Under the pieces are notes generated by a model. It searched no databases. It was not told the DNA's origin and saw only the letters and a list, made by a program, of their open reading frames with translations. Positions 42,987 to 52,664 of a stretch of DNA of 64,000 nucleotides are shown here, one piece after another. Made by a program: the position numbers and the translations under genes. The DNA lies in the NCBI GenBank assembly GCA_943787225.1, contig CALSLP010000006.1:62001-126000 (forward strand), given 5' to 3'. The stretch is from an uncultured Alphaproteobacteria bacterium. Its GTDB lineage: Bacteria > Pseudomonadota > Alphaproteobacteria > MPNO01 > UBA2964. The first letter of the stretch is position 1, and the number at the start of each line of letters is the position of its first letter.

Positions 42987-45956
42987 TTACTTTCCAAGCC
43001 CGAGCGCCGACAGCAATTTCTGCCACCAGCTGCCGCTCGATGCGGGAACAGGTTTTCCACCGACTTGGGCAACAAGCCGTTCAAAGAACTGCCCGACGAC
43101 AATCTTGGCGGCACCTTCCAGCATACGTCCACCGATCGCAGCGACCTTGCCACCAATTTCGACACGGTAGCTGTACTGAACAAACGTACCGCCATCACGT
43201 GCTTCCAGTGACACCCTGCCCGACCCGACCGATGATCCCAACGGCCCTTCAAGACCACCAGAGACCGTCGCCGCTTTCGGCGCATCAAGATCAGAGAGTT
43301 TAACCGCTGCCGTGAACTTGCCCCGAACAGGTCCAACACCGAGCGAAACCTCGGCTTGGTACTCATTTTCAGCAACCAGGTCGAGCTTGTGACAGCCCGG
43401 AATAACAGCCGCCAGCGCTTCAGGATCAAGGAGCGTATCCCAGACTTTCTGAGGATCGGCCGGAACAAAGGTATCGCCTTCTCCGGTAAGCGCTGCCTCA
43501 GAACCTTCTAGTTTCGGCTGTTCGCTCTTGCCTGCCGGTGCAGCGGGTTCATCACCATGCAAGAACTCACTGATCTTGGCGGGTGTCAGAGGTACCACGA
43601 TATTATCGATGCTCAATGCATCGCATACTGCGTTCGCCAGACAGACCGGCGTCGACATACAATTGCCTTCGGCCGCCCCTTTCGCGCCAAGGGGCGTGAA
43701 GGGTGATGGAGATTCCATATGCAACACAACGGGTTCCGGAACTTCCATCGCCGTTGGCACAAGGTAATCAGCAAAAGTACCGGACAGGAAACTACCATCT
43801 TCCGCCGTGACGAACTCTTCATACATGGCGGCACCGACGCCCTGACCGAAAGAGCCATATATCTGGCCTTCGACAATCATGGGATTCATCAACGTCCCAG
43901 CATCATGCATGGTCACATATTTATCGATGCGAATTTCTGCCGTATCCGGATCAATCTCGATGCCGCAATAATCGAAGACAAACCCGTAGGTCAGTGACGT
44001 ATTGATACGATCCTGCTCATCTGGCGTCGTCAATTCCTGTGGGGCCCAGGTCGCGGTCTCCCGCAATGCCGGGTCCATGCCATCAGGCAGCAGCCCCGGT
44101 GACCAATGGGTTCCGCCAGCAACACGCCGGAAACTCAATGTGTTGTCCGGATTTTCCCGATCAAAAATTTGCCCGCCGCCAAACTCGACCTGATCAGCAG
44201 GGACATTCAGCAATTGCGCCGAAATCCGGGCAAGCTTGTCGCGCACCTTCTTTCCTGCGAGCTGCGCCGCAACTGCCGTGCCGGGCGAGAACCGGCAGGA
44301 ATATGTGCCAGCGGCTATCGACCACGGATCTTTATGCGTGTCGTGCTCAACATTGACACGGATGTCATTGGGCCGCAGTCCAAGCTGGTCAGCCACAATC
44401 TGCGACAAAACCGTCCCATGGCCCTGCCCTTGCGGCGTCGTATCGCTGGTAACGCTGACCGACCCAAGAGGATCAACATTCACAGTCGCCATGGAGATCG
44501 CGCCATCCTGCGACCCGCGCTTGCGGCGTTCCTCTACGGGCACGATGGTACTGAGATAGCCCATATTGGACATACCCGGCTCAACAAGAGCGGTATAGCC
44601 AATGCCATAAATTTTACCGGCCGCACGCGCTTCATCGCGGCGTTTCAGCAGATCGGCAAGACCACCCTGTTCCACTGCCAATTCAACGGCCTTGGGGTAA
44701 TCACCTGAATCGTACAACGCGCCTGCAGGCGCTTGATAGGGAAATACGCCAGCGTCCAACAAGTTTGTACGGATGACATCCAGCGGGTCGAGTCCAAGTG
44801 TGACCGCAACTTTATGCATCAGCCGCTCAATGGCGAAATACATCTGTGGGCCGCCAAAACCCCGCACCAAGCCGCCCGGTATCTTGTTTGTCATTACCAA
44901 CCGGTTAGTGACATCAAGGTTTTGGACTTTGTAGGCACCACTCAGCGCGCCATGCATCCGGTATAACGGCCCTGGCATCGGCGAACGCAGATAGGCGCCA
45001 TAGTCATCAAGTTGATCGATCCGCATACCAATCATTTCGCCATCATTTTTGACAGCGGCTTCGATGGTCACCACGCGGTTCGGTGCGGACGACGCAGCCG
45101 TAAGATGCTCGAGCCGATCCTCAACCCATTTCACTGGCTTGCCGGTAAGCTTTGAGCACAGCCCCATCAAAACAATGTAGGGCAGCACGGCCTGTTTGAC
45201 GCCAAAGCTGCCACCGGAATTGGCTGGCGTCCGAAGCCGCACATTGCTTTCCGCCACCCGGAACGAACGCGCCATTACAGGGTGGCCAGTATACGGCCCC
45301 TGAAAATTAGACAGAACGTCATAGACATCATCGTCTTGCATGTATTCGACGATCGCCACAAAGGCCTCAATCGGCGTCAGCGAGTTGCGCGGATATTCAA
45401 GTTTAAGCGAGACCGTTTGATCAGCATCGGCAAATGCCTTTTCTGGGTCGCCATAAATGAAATTGCGATCAGACATCACATTGGTGCCCGCATCGACATG
45501 AACCAGCGGCGCATCAGCAGCCGTTGCCTCTTGAGCATCAATGATCGGTTTCAGAACGTTATAGGTGACCTCAACTAGATCAAGGGCATCTTCGGCGATA
45601 TAGCGATCCTTTGCGACCACAACGGCCACGGCTTCACCAACGAAGCGGACGCGCTCTACAGCCAGTGCCCATTCGTTGAGTGGCTGCTTCACAATCACCA
45701 AAAACGGATCAGAAATCGCCTTGATATCTTCACCGGTATAGACGGCGCGAACACCCGGTAACGCTTCTGCTTTGGAAACATCAATTGAGACAATCTCCGC
45801 GCTCGCATGCGGTGACCGCAGAACGGCAGCGTGGAGCGTTCCCTTTGGCACGGGATAATGATCCGCAAACCGCGCGCGCCCGGTTAAAAGACGGCTATCC
45901 TCAACCCGCTCAACGCTTTGTCCTACGTATTTCTCAATCTCTGCCTGCTGCGCCAA
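42987..45956 (-). CDS. Molybdenum hydroxylase large subunit fused to a CoxG-like domain
   Basis: The 989-residue protein has two parts. Residues up to about 790 are a xanthine-dehydrogenase-type molybdopterin subunit: VGQSVERVEDSRLLTGRARF, FVGEAVAVVVAKDR, the active-site loop GLVRGFGGPQ, and the catalytic Glu in GAKGAAEGNCMSTPV. After a Pro/Ala/Glu-rich linker, about residues 825-975 are a CoxG-like SRPBCC domain (DPQKVWDTLLDPEALAAVIPGC ... VQYSYRVEIGGKVAAIGG, here only cited in part). CoxG usually is a separate protein that helps assemble CO-dehydrogenase-type enzymes. The start is a TTG with an AGGAG site eight bases upstream. Small FeS and FAD subunits are absent nearby. Confidence 0.86.
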   Translation of the reverse strand: MAQQAEIEKYVGQSVERVEDSRLLTGRARFADHYPVPKGTLHAAVLRSPHASAEIVSIDVSKAEALPGVRAVYTGEDIKAISDPFLVIVKQPLNEWALAVERVRFVGEAVAVVVAKDRYIAEDALDLVEVTYNVLKPIIDAQEATAADAPLVHVDAGTNVMSDRNFIYGDPEKAFADADQTVSLKLEYPRNSLTPIEAFVAIVEYMQDDDVYDVLSNFQGPYTGHPVMARSFRVAESNVRLRTPANSGGSFGVKQAVLPYIVLMGLCSKLTGKPVKWVEDRLEHLTAASSAPNRVVTIEAAVKNDGEMIGMRIDQLDDYGAYLRSPMPGPLYRMHGALSGAYKVQNLDVTNRLVMTNKIPGGLVRGFGGPQMYFAIERLMHKVAVTLGLDPLDVIRTNLLDAGVFPYQAPAGALYDSGDYPKAVELAVEQGGLADLLKRRDEARAAGKIYGIGYTALVEPGMSNMGYLSTIVPVEERRKRGSQDGAISMATVNVDPLGSVSVTSDTTPQGQGHGTVLSQIVADQLGLRPNDIRVNVEHDTHKDPWSIAAGTYSCRFSPGTAVAAQLAGKKVRDKLARISAQLLNVPADQVEFGGGQIFDRENPDNTLSFRRVAGGTHWSPGLLPDGMDPALRETATWAPQELTTPDEQDRINTSLTYGFVFDYCGIEIDPDTAEIRIDKYVTMHDAGTLMNPMIVEGQIYGSFGQGVGAAMYEEFVTAEDGSFLSGTFADYLVPTAMEVPEPVVLHMESPSPFTPLGAKGAAEGNCMSTPVCLANAVCDALSIDNIVVPLTPAKISEFLHGDEPAAPAGKSEQPKLEGSEAALTGEGDTFVPADPQKVWDTLLDPEALAAVIPGCHKLDLVAENEYQAEVSLGVGPVRGKFTAAVKLSDLDAPKAATVSGGLEGPLGSSVGSGRVSLEARDGGTFVQYSYRVEIGGKVAAIGGRMLEGAAKIVVGQFFERLVAQVGGKPVPASSGSWWQKLLSALGLGK

Positions 45957-45998
45957 CGCAACTACTCCTGTCGTGTATGTTCGTAAAATAGACGTGAC

Positions 45999-46916
45999 TT
46001 AGAGGAAGCCTTTTTCCTCAAGAAACGCCAAGACACCATCGCGGCATTCTTCCGGCTTCTGGATCTGCATCAAATGCCCGGTGCCTGGCACCGTCTGATA
46101 GACATAGCCACCGTCCTCCGCCAACGCCTTATTCGCGAATGCAGGACCCGGCGCGCCCTTCGACTCCGGATCGCAGCCGAACAATTTCACGACACCACCT
46201 ATATCCGCAGCGCTCGGCCACAGATTGAGGGTCATTGCCTGAATATAGATGGAGGCTTCGAAATCACGAGGACAAGAGAGTGTCCAGTCTCCGGCATCCT
46301 CGTCTTTTCTCAAGACAGACTGCGCCATCAGCTCGTGCGCGCCCTCGACCCAGGTCGCATGCGCCCGAGTATCTTTATAATGCTGGGCCAGCTCGTCGGG
46401 GTCTTTGAAACGGTCAGGACGTCCCATCGCCCACTCATAAAGACGCTGCTCAAACACATCCATGCGTTCGTATTCCCGGTGACCCTGCGGCGGCACGTTC
46501 GGTGGATCAAACAGAATCAGCGCATCCCATTTAAAGCCAAGCTCACAGGCATGTTTCATTGCCGTCCGGCCGGACATCGAATGAAAGATCCCGATATTGG
46601 TCTTTTCGCCACAACGCGCATTTACCTCGCGAAAGACCTTGTCGAGGTCGAGCGTCATTTGGGCATAGTTATGCGCTGGCAGGCCTGAAATTGCGGTCGG
46701 GTTTTGCCCGTGATTACGAAAATCAAATATCGCCAGGTCAAACTGATCCTGGAACAAGCTCCAGAATGGGAAATACCCATCCGCCGCAAAGCCGTTGCCA
46801 TTGCCCAGGATTATCCGGGGACCATCGGGATTGCCATGCAGACGAACGCGGATGGTCGCACCATCGCCCATCGTCAATTCCAAGGTTTCGCGCGGCTCAG
46901 GTATTTGAAATGTCAT
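45999..46916 (-). CDS. Alpha/beta hydrolase
   Basis: A 305-residue hydrolase-fold protein. The Ser nucleophile is in GIFHSMSGRTAMKHA, an Asp-containing strand precedes the C-terminus, and a His lies in PGTGHLMQIQKPEE. The ATG is preceded by a weak ribosome site. It lies 42 bases upstream of the CoxG-fused molybdenum hydroxylase on the same strand, so both may be in one operon with the second hydrolase downstream. Substrate unknown. Confidence 0.82.
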   Translation of the reverse strand: MTFQIPEPRETLELTMGDGATIRVRLHGNPDGPRIILGNGNGFAADGYFPFWSLFQDQFDLAIFDFRNHGQNPTAISGLPAHNYAQMTLDLDKVFREVNARCGEKTNIGIFHSMSGRTAMKHACELGFKWDALILFDPPNVPPQGHREYERMDVFEQRLYEWAMGRPDRFKDPDELAQHYKDTRAHATWVEGAHELMAQSVLRKDEDAGDWTLSCPRDFEASIYIQAMTLNLWPSAADIGGVVKLFGCDPESKGAPGPAFANKALAEDGGYVYQTVPGTGHLMQIQKPEECRDGVLAFLEEKGFL

Positions 46917-47067
46917 TGCAATATCAACTCGACTTTCCGTGATAAATTTATGCTGGTGATGTAAAGCAATTGCACCACAAAATCGACCCCTGATCCGTAT
47001 TTGTGCTGGGATGACGCCAGCATCTCATCCCTGTATAGCTAGACTGATCTTATCCAACCGGGTTCAT

Positions 47068-48264
47068 ATGTCCTTTCGCCTTCTCGTCTTTTTAAGCTGC
47101 ACCTCACTGGTGCTCAACACCATGGCGTTTATGACGATTACGCCGGTGTTGCCAATCCTGTTCACCGAATGGAACCTGACAGAAACCGAGGCCGGGCTGC
47201 TGGGCGGCGCGTTCTTTATTGGTTATGTCACCTCTGTGCCGATCCTGGTCACGCTGACCGACCGGATTATGCCGAAAAAGATATATGTCTTCGCCGGCAT
47301 TATTGGGGCTGCTTCCTGTTTCGGCTTTGCCTATCTCGCCCATGATTTATGGACCGGTGTTATTTTCCGGATGTTAACCGGCGTCGGCGTTGCAGGAACC
47401 TACATGCCCGCTCTCAAAGCGATCGTCGACAGCCTCGAAGAACCGGAACGGAGCCGCGCATCAGGGTATTACACCTCGGTTTATGCCGTCGGCACCGCCG
47501 TCTCAATTCTTTCAGCAGGCTATGTTACTGAGCATTGGGGGTGGCAGAGCGCCTTCATTGTTGCCGGTTTCGGCATTTGTATTGCCTTGATCATCGGTAT
47601 CTATGCACTGCCGCCGGGCAAGATCACCCGCCGCACGCAAAGTCAGGTAGCTGACTTTAAACGGGTCTTCAATAACCGCCCAGTGATGATCAACATCACC
47701 TCCTATTTCGGCCATTTATGGGAAGTCTTCTCCAATCGGGTGTGGATTGTCACCTTCCTGGTTTTTGCCGAAGCCTCGCAGCCCGGCAGCTTCATAATGT
47801 CGACGACATGGCTTGCGACGCTGGTTGCCCTGATTGGCGTCCCCGCCGCCATGTATTGTGGCAAATTGGCGGCCCGTCATGGTCGAGAATCAATTATCCG
47901 TATCAGTATGATTTCCGCGGTTATCGTCGGTATCGCGGTTGCCTTTACGACCAGTGCACCGCTCTGGGTCATCGCCACCCTCGCCCTCGCCTATGGCATG
48001 ACGAGCTATTCTGATACCGGGACGATCAATACAGGAACCGTAGCTGCCGCCGAGGCAGAGGTTCGGGGTGCGACAATGGCCGTTCACGCCAGTGTCGGAT
48101 TTGCTGGCGGTGTCCTCGGCTCGCTGGCGATTGGGGCAACCTTGCAGGCAGCGGGTGGCAAAGATTCCGCCGATGCCTGGACCGCCGCCTTTCTAGTGAT
48201 GGCGATGGGCTCAGCCTTTGGCTATGTCATCCGCTGGTGGTACGGGCGAAAACAAGAAGCCTAG
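47068..48264 (+). CDS. Major facilitator superfamily transporter
   Basis: A 12-helix carrier of about 398 residues. The first helix begins FRLLVFLSCTSLVLNTMAFM, and the loop between helices 2 and 3 reads TDRIMPKKIYVFAG. A central GVGVAGTYMPALKAIVD stretch is characteristic of MFS helix 4. I start at the ATG giving MSFRLLVFL; the frame continues 19 codons upstream but those residues are hydrophilic. The ribosome site is weak. It converges on the first DUF1330 gene. Substrate unknown. Confidence 0.82.
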   Translation: MSFRLLVFLSCTSLVLNTMAFMTITPVLPILFTEWNLTETEAGLLGGAFFIGYVTSVPILVTLTDRIMPKKIYVFAGIIGAASCFGFAYLAHDLWTGVIFRMLTGVGVAGTYMPALKAIVDSLEEPERSRASGYYTSVYAVGTAVSILSAGYVTEHWGWQSAFIVAGFGICIALIIGIYALPPGKITRRTQSQVADFKRVFNNRPVMINITSYFGHLWEVFSNRVWIVTFLVFAEASQPGSFIMSTTWLATLVALIGVPAAMYCGKLAARHGRESIIRISMISAVIVGIAVAFTTSAPLWVIATLALAYGMTSYSDTGTINTGTVAAAEAEVRGATMAVHASVGFAGGVLGSLAIGATLQAAGGKDSADAWTAAFLVMAMGSAFGYVIRWWYGRKQEA

Positions 48265-48275
48265 CCAGGCGGCAC

Positions 48276-48566
48276 TCAAATCCCCTCAACCGCGATAGCG
48301 TTGGAGGTCATCACGGCATGCCGCATGGCCTTTAACTCGGCATATTCCGGGCTGTCATACCAACGGTCGAGCGACGCCATATCGGGAAAGGCGATGACCG
48401 TCATACGGTCTGGGTCCCAATCACCCTCGACGATCTTGATATCGCTGGAACGCACGATCTTGGTCCCGCCATATTTCTCGATGGTCGCGTTCACCTTCGA
48501 CGAATAGACCGCCATTACTTCAGGATCACCTTCCGATGTCCGATGCGTAATGTAATAGGCTGTCAT
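48276..48566 (-). CDS. DUF1330 domain protein
   Basis: A 96-residue protein of the DUF1330 ferredoxin-like-fold family. It shows AYYITHRTSEGDPEVMAVYSS at the start and a RMTVIAFPDMASLDRWYDSPEY strand-helix typical of the group. It is the downstream copy of a tandem pair; its neighbour has the same length and layout but only partial identity. Function is unknown, though members are often near catabolic genes. Confidence 0.85.
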   Translation of the reverse strand: MTAYYITHRTSEGDPEVMAVYSSKVNATIEKYGGTKIVRSSDIKIVEGDWDPDRMTVIAFPDMASLDRWYDSPEYAELKAMRHAVMTSNAIAVEGI

Positions 48567-48591
48567 TGATCAGCTCACAGTCAGATGCTGG

Positions 48592-48882
48592 TCAGGCGCC
48601 ATCAACGATGATGGCGTTGGATCGCGAGCTGGCAAGGCGCATCGCCAGCAGATCGGCATATTCCGGTGAATTATACCAGGCCTTGAGGGCAGCCCGATCC
48701 TCAAATTCGAGGATGATAACGCGCCTCACAGCCCAATCGCCTTCCAGAATCTCCGGATCACCGCCACGGACCGCGAATTTTCCACCATACTGTTCAATGG
48801 TAGCGGCAACGCCCGCTGAATAAGTTTTCATCGTTTCCGGATCAGTAACTTCCTGCTGATCAGCAATAAAATAAGCAACCAT
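48592..48882 (-). CDS. DUF1330 domain protein
   Basis: A 96-residue DUF1330 protein, the upstream copy of the tandem pair. It has AYFIADQQEVTDPETMKTYS, the PEILEGDW turn, and VIILEFEDRAALKAWYNSPEY. Compared with the downstream copy, YNSPEYADLLAMR and YDSPEYAELKAMR are nearly alike, pointing to duplication. It lies 35 bases downstream of the repaired dienelactone hydrolase gene on the same strand. Confidence 0.85.
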   Translation of the reverse strand: MVAYFIADQQEVTDPETMKTYSAGVAATIEQYGGKFAVRGGDPEILEGDWAVRRVIILEFEDRAALKAWYNSPEYADLLAMRLASSRSNAIIVDGA

Positions 48883-48917
48883 GTCTTTCTCCTAAATTAA
48901 AATGTTTGTTCGTCTGC

Positions 48918-49620
48918 CTAACCGAGCAGGTGATCGTTGAGATGTCCCATGACTTTACCCCAGGCATCTTCGGACTGTTCCGGCCGATATCCCTTTTTGT
49001 TGAGAGTGTTCTGGAAGGCATGGCCAGCGCCGTCATAGCGATAGAATGTATGGTCAACACCGAGCTCCGTCAGCCGCGCATCGAACTTGTCGACGTCTTC
49101 AGGCGATGGGTTTTGGTCGTCATTGCCATAGAACCCGTAAACGGTGCATTTCAAACTATCGAACCGTTCAAACACGCTGGGTCCGTCGCCCCAGGGGAGC
49201 AAGGCACCGCCACTGTAAAAAGGAATGCATAGCTTGAATATATCAGGCAAGCGCGCAGGCCCCGAGATAAGCAGTCCGACCGCCCATGCAATGCCCCATA
49301 ATCGCCATCCGGCTGGTATCGGCATTTGCGAGCGATCCAATATGATCCACAGTTGCCGAAATATCGGCGATAACATCGTCATCCATCCGGAAGTTGACCG
49401 CTTCTTCGGAATCCATACCCTTTTTTCGGTGGTAAAAATCCGGCGCCAGAGTCAGAAAACCTGATGCTGCGAGGCGATCAGCACTTTCGGTTGTGAAGGA
49501 ATCCATGCCGCCGCGATGAAAGGTCAGAACGATCGTCGGATGCGGCCCTGCACCTTCTGGTTCACCGACATAAACTGGCATGTCACTGCCACCGACATTC
49601 ACTGTGTCCCATCTGCTCAT
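48918..49620 (-). CDS. Dienelactone hydrolase family protein, frameshifted
   Basis: This alpha/beta hydrolase family hydrolyses dienelactones in the chlorocatechol and related pathways. The catalytic Cys is in GHCMGGRTAYLG, the Asp region in GNDDQNPSPEDVDKF and the His in DGAGHAFQN. The upstream frame stops after GACALA; the downstream frame resumes at LPDIFKLCIPFYSGG. Removing one base near 49246-49252 joins them into 233 residues. It is preceded by a GGGGAGA site and leads into the tandem DUF1330 genes on the same strand. The true substrate is not evident. Confidence 0.84.
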
Positions 49621-49652
49621 AATATTTCTCCCCGTCGTTATGTTTGTTGTAA

Positions 49653-50414
49653 TTAATAGGTTACGTCACCGCCATCGACGACCATGGTCTGCCCGGTCAT
49701 GAAGGCACTTGCATCAGAGGCAAGAAAGATCGCTGCGCCAACCAGATCGTCGGGCACTTGCTCGCGTTTCAGCGCCCGGCCACGGATGGAGGCTTCATTA
49801 TACGGCGCAAAGGTGTTGTCCGCTGCGGCAACGGCTTCGCTCATCGTGAGGCCTGGCGCGAGGGAGTTCACCCGGATGTTCTCTTCGCCGAGTTCACGCG
49901 CCATCGCTCGGGTCATCGCAATAATCGCACCTTTGGAGCTCACGTAGTGAAGCGTATAGGGAATCCCCTTAAGCGCCGTACTGGACGAAATATTGACGAT
50001 TGAACCGGCACCGCGTTTTCTAAGAGCAGGCACAACTGCCTTGGAGCAATTGAAACTGCCCCGAACATTAACTGCCATGACCTTGTCCCATTCCTCAGAA
50101 TCGATATCGAGGAAGGTTCGCCGTGGAATATCGACAAACAAAGCCGCGTTATTGACCAAACTATCAACGCCGCCAAAGGTGTCCACAGTCGCTTGAACCA
50201 TCGCCTCGCAGGCCGACATATCAGTGACATCGCAGGAAAGACCAATCGCCTCGCCGCCCGCATCACGAATGGCCGTTACGGTTTCTGCGGTATCAAGAAC
50301 ATCGGACACGCAAACCTTCGCCCCTTCATTAGCAAATGCCATCGCGTAAGCCGCACCGAGCCCACGCCCTGCACCCGTAATAATCGCGACCTTGTCCTGC
50401 AGTTGACCACTCAT
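49653..50414 (-). CDS. Short-chain dehydrogenase/reductase (SDR)
   Basis: A 253-residue NAD(P)-dependent SDR. Motifs include TGAGRGLGAAYA, NNAAL, ISSSTAL with the catalytic Ser, and YVSSKGAI with Tyr and Lys. The end, FMTGQTMVVDGGDVTY, is typical of FabG-like members. A GGGAAG site precedes the ATG. It lies 32 bases upstream of the dienelactone hydrolase gene on the same strand, so an operon with it is likely. Confidence 0.87.
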   Translation of the reverse strand: MSGQLQDKVAIITGAGRGLGAAYAMAFANEGAKVCVSDVLDTAETVTAIRDAGGEAIGLSCDVTDMSACEAMVQATVDTFGGVDSLVNNAALFVDIPRRTFLDIDSEEWDKVMAVNVRGSFNCSKAVVPALRKRGAGSIVNISSSTALKGIPYTLHYVSSKGAIIAMTRAMARELGEENIRVNSLAPGLTMSEAVAAADNTFAPYNEASIRGRALKREQVPDDLVGAAIFLASDASAFMTGQTMVVDGGDVTY

Positions 50415-50427
50415 GTTCTTCCCATTC

Positions 50428-50865
50428 TCAACAGTTCTTACAAGGCTGGGTTGGAAGCCGCCGCTTCAGCCAACCCGGCCCATCTTTTTGATTACCCAGC
50501 ATGCCTTCACGGACATCGCTGATATTGGTGAATCCTGCTGCGGCTAGTACATCAGCTGCTTTGGAGGACCGATACCCACGCGCACAAATCAACGAGATCG
50601 GCGCCTTCTTGTTGCCACCGACGGCTTTTGTCACCTTGACGACAAAACCGGCAAGCCCATCGCGGTCATGGATAGAGATTTCTTTTGCCCCGGCGGCAAT
50701 ACCTGTTTGCCGCCATTCCGTCACGTGCCGAACATCGATGAGCATTCGCGTACCAGCCTGCGCTTCCAGGCTCGCGGCCGGTGCCGCAACGACGTTCTCG
50801 CCGGCCCAGGCCATCGATGCGGCACTGAGCAAGAGAGCAACAGAAAGAAAGAGAATTCGGATCAT
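50428..50865 (-). CDS. Exported rhodanese-domain protein
   Basis: A 145-residue protein with a signal peptide (MIRILFLSVALLLSAASMAW, likely cut after AWA) followed by a single rhodanese domain. MLIDVRHVTEW and the loop CARGYRS with C94 as the catalytic Cys are visible. The C-terminus ends in CKNC, a CxxC pair that could bind metal or form a disulfide. It probably acts in the periplasm in sulfur transfer or redox roles; the exact job is unknown. It lies 13 bases upstream of the SDR on the same strand. Confidence 0.86.
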   Translation of the reverse strand: MIRILFLSVALLLSAASMAWAGENVVAAPAASLEAQAGTRMLIDVRHVTEWRQTGIAAGAKEISIHDRDGLAGFVVKVTKAVGGNKKAPISLICARGYRSSKAADVLAAAGFTNISDVREGMLGNQKDGPGWLKRRLPTQPCKNC

Positions 50866-50942
50866 GGGTTTAATCAGCGCAAGGAATTGATATTCATAAC
50901 CCTACCCGCGACACTCGCATCCGTAAATCGAAAGGACCTGCC

Positions 50943-51461
50943 ATGCCATTTTTTCCATCATTGCCCGAAGACGCAGGGATCGGACATCTTTTCAACATCA
51001 AACCCGGCCATCGCGAAGGGTTTGGAAAGTTCTCTGATGCCGTCATGCGAGACGACTCGGTTTTCTCCATCGCCGAACGGGAATTGATCGCCGCCTTTAC
51101 CTCGGCGTTGAACAGCTGTGATTATTGCTATGGCGGCCATTCGGCCATCGCTCGGCAACACGGTGTGGAAGAAGGCGTCTTTGACTCCCTGATAGACGAC
51201 ATCGACATGGCGCCGGTCGATGACAAACTCAAACCGATACTGCGTTTCGTCCGCAAACTAACGCTGGAACCTTATAAAATGGTCCAGGCCGATGCCGATG
51301 CGGTCTTTGCCGCGGGATGGGATGAAGAAGCGCTCGCTGATGCAATCTGGATAAGTGCCCGGTTCAGTATGATGAACCGGCTGTCACTGGGACATGGCCT
51401 CAATGCTGACCCCGCAGCTTTTGAAGCTCGCGCCAAAGCCATGGATTATGGGAAGAGCTAA
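50943..51461 (+). CDS. AhpD-like peroxidase-related protein (carboxymuconolactone decarboxylase family)
   Basis: A 172-residue all-helical protein with the AhpD-type active site SALNSCDYCYGGHSAIA: C59, C62 and H66. The family includes thiol peroxidases and disulfide reductases. It is divergent from the exported rhodanese gene (77 bases apart), so the gap may hold promoters for both. An AAAGGA-like site precedes the ATG. The physiological reductant is unknown. Confidence 0.86.
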   Translation: MPFFPSLPEDAGIGHLFNIKPGHREGFGKFSDAVMRDDSVFSIAERELIAAFTSALNSCDYCYGGHSAIARQHGVEEGVFDSLIDDIDMAPVDDKLKPILRFVRKLTLEPYKMVQADADAVFAAGWDEEALADAIWISARFSMMNRLSLGHGLNADPAAFEARAKAMDYGKS

Positions 51462-51536
51462 ATTTGGCGCATCACGCCTCTTGAATTTTACGTTACTTCG
51501 GGCCGCGGTAGCTTGTGCTAGGCAACCAATTTTATT

Positions 51537-52632
51537 ATGTCGCCCAAGCAAGAAAAGGACTCAGTTCTATATACAACGAACCAGAAAGATATCCGGAGCA
51601 TGTCGGAAGAAATAAAATCCATAGAAAACGCCAGGGGCTGACGAGACCGATGAACAGGCCGATAATGCGGGAACTGTTGGGTCCCTCTTAGCGCCGCCAC
51701 TGGCCGTCTTCTATACCGACATGATCGTATCGGATGTGATCGAGAAGATACGCGCGATCTCCCAGGAACAGATTTTCACCTACGGCTATGTTTTGGATGC
51801 TCGTGAAAAACTGTCGGGCGTTCTGATAATGCGTCGCCTTCTAACCGCCGAGCCGGACAATCGTCTTGCTGACATAATGGAAGATGACGTGTTTTTTCTA
51901 ACCCCCGAGATGACATTTCTCGAGGCCATGGAAAACACAATGACGCGGCATTATCCAGAATATCCCATATGCGATGAGAACCAGCACCTGATCGGAGTCG
52001 TTCGCGGACAGGCTTTGTTCGCCGCAAAAGTTGTCTCTCTAACCGCGCAAGCGGGCGAAATGGTGGGTGTCACAAACGAAGACGGACCGGACACGCCATT
52101 TTGGCGCAGCATGAGATTACGATTACCCTGGCTACAGGCAAACATGTTGACGGCATTTCTTGCTGCCGGGGTTGTCGGTTTTTTTCAGGATTTAATCGAC
52201 CGTATCGTTCTCCTGGCTGTCTTTCTACCGGTTCTCGCCGGCCAGACTCAGAATAGCGGCGCACAATCCCTCGCCGTCACATTACGAGCCGTATCGTTGG
52301 GATGGCTCAGCGACGAGGGCACGCGCGCACAAGTTATAAAAGAAGCGTTACTCGGCATTCTCAACGGCGCTATAGGCGGTCTCTTTGCTGGCGGGGCGAT
52401 GTGGGCTATTGCCACGACGCAAAACAACGATTCAGCGATTACGTTAGGAATCGTCGTCTTTATCGCTATGACATTCAGTTCATTGGTGAGCGGGTTTATT
52501 GGCGGCCTTCTACCGATAGCGCTGAAAAAGCTAGGAGCCGATCCGGCAGTAGCCTCAACGATCCTATTATCAACCGTAACGGATACGTTCAGCATGGGGT
52601 CCATGCTGCTGCTTGCGCTATGGCTGGTGTAA
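51537..52632 (+). CDS. MgtE-like magnesium transporter lacking the N domain, frameshifted
   Basis: The C-terminal membrane part matches MgtE: FLPVLAGQTQNSGAQSLAVT, and GADPAVASTILLSTVTD, where the final Asp corresponds to the Mg2+-selective site. Upstream is a CBS pair (GSLLAPPLAVF ... HYPEYPICDENQHLIGVVRG). The usual N-terminal MgtE N domain is absent. The likely start is ATG at 51537 (MSPKQEKDSVLYTT), but that frame stops at NARG; the CBS frame is open after a stop and joins it if one G is removed from the GGGG run at 51634-51637. This gives 364 residues. The ribosome site is weak, so an ATG further in is possible. Confidence 0.76.
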
Positions 52633-52664
52633 GAAGACCACCGACACCGTCAAACGGCTAAGGA

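Noticed and set aside
49243..49245. In-frame TGA of the dienelactone hydrolase as a selenocysteine codon
   Set aside because: The sequence after the TGA in the same frame is not family-like; the right sequence is in another frame, so this is a frameshift.
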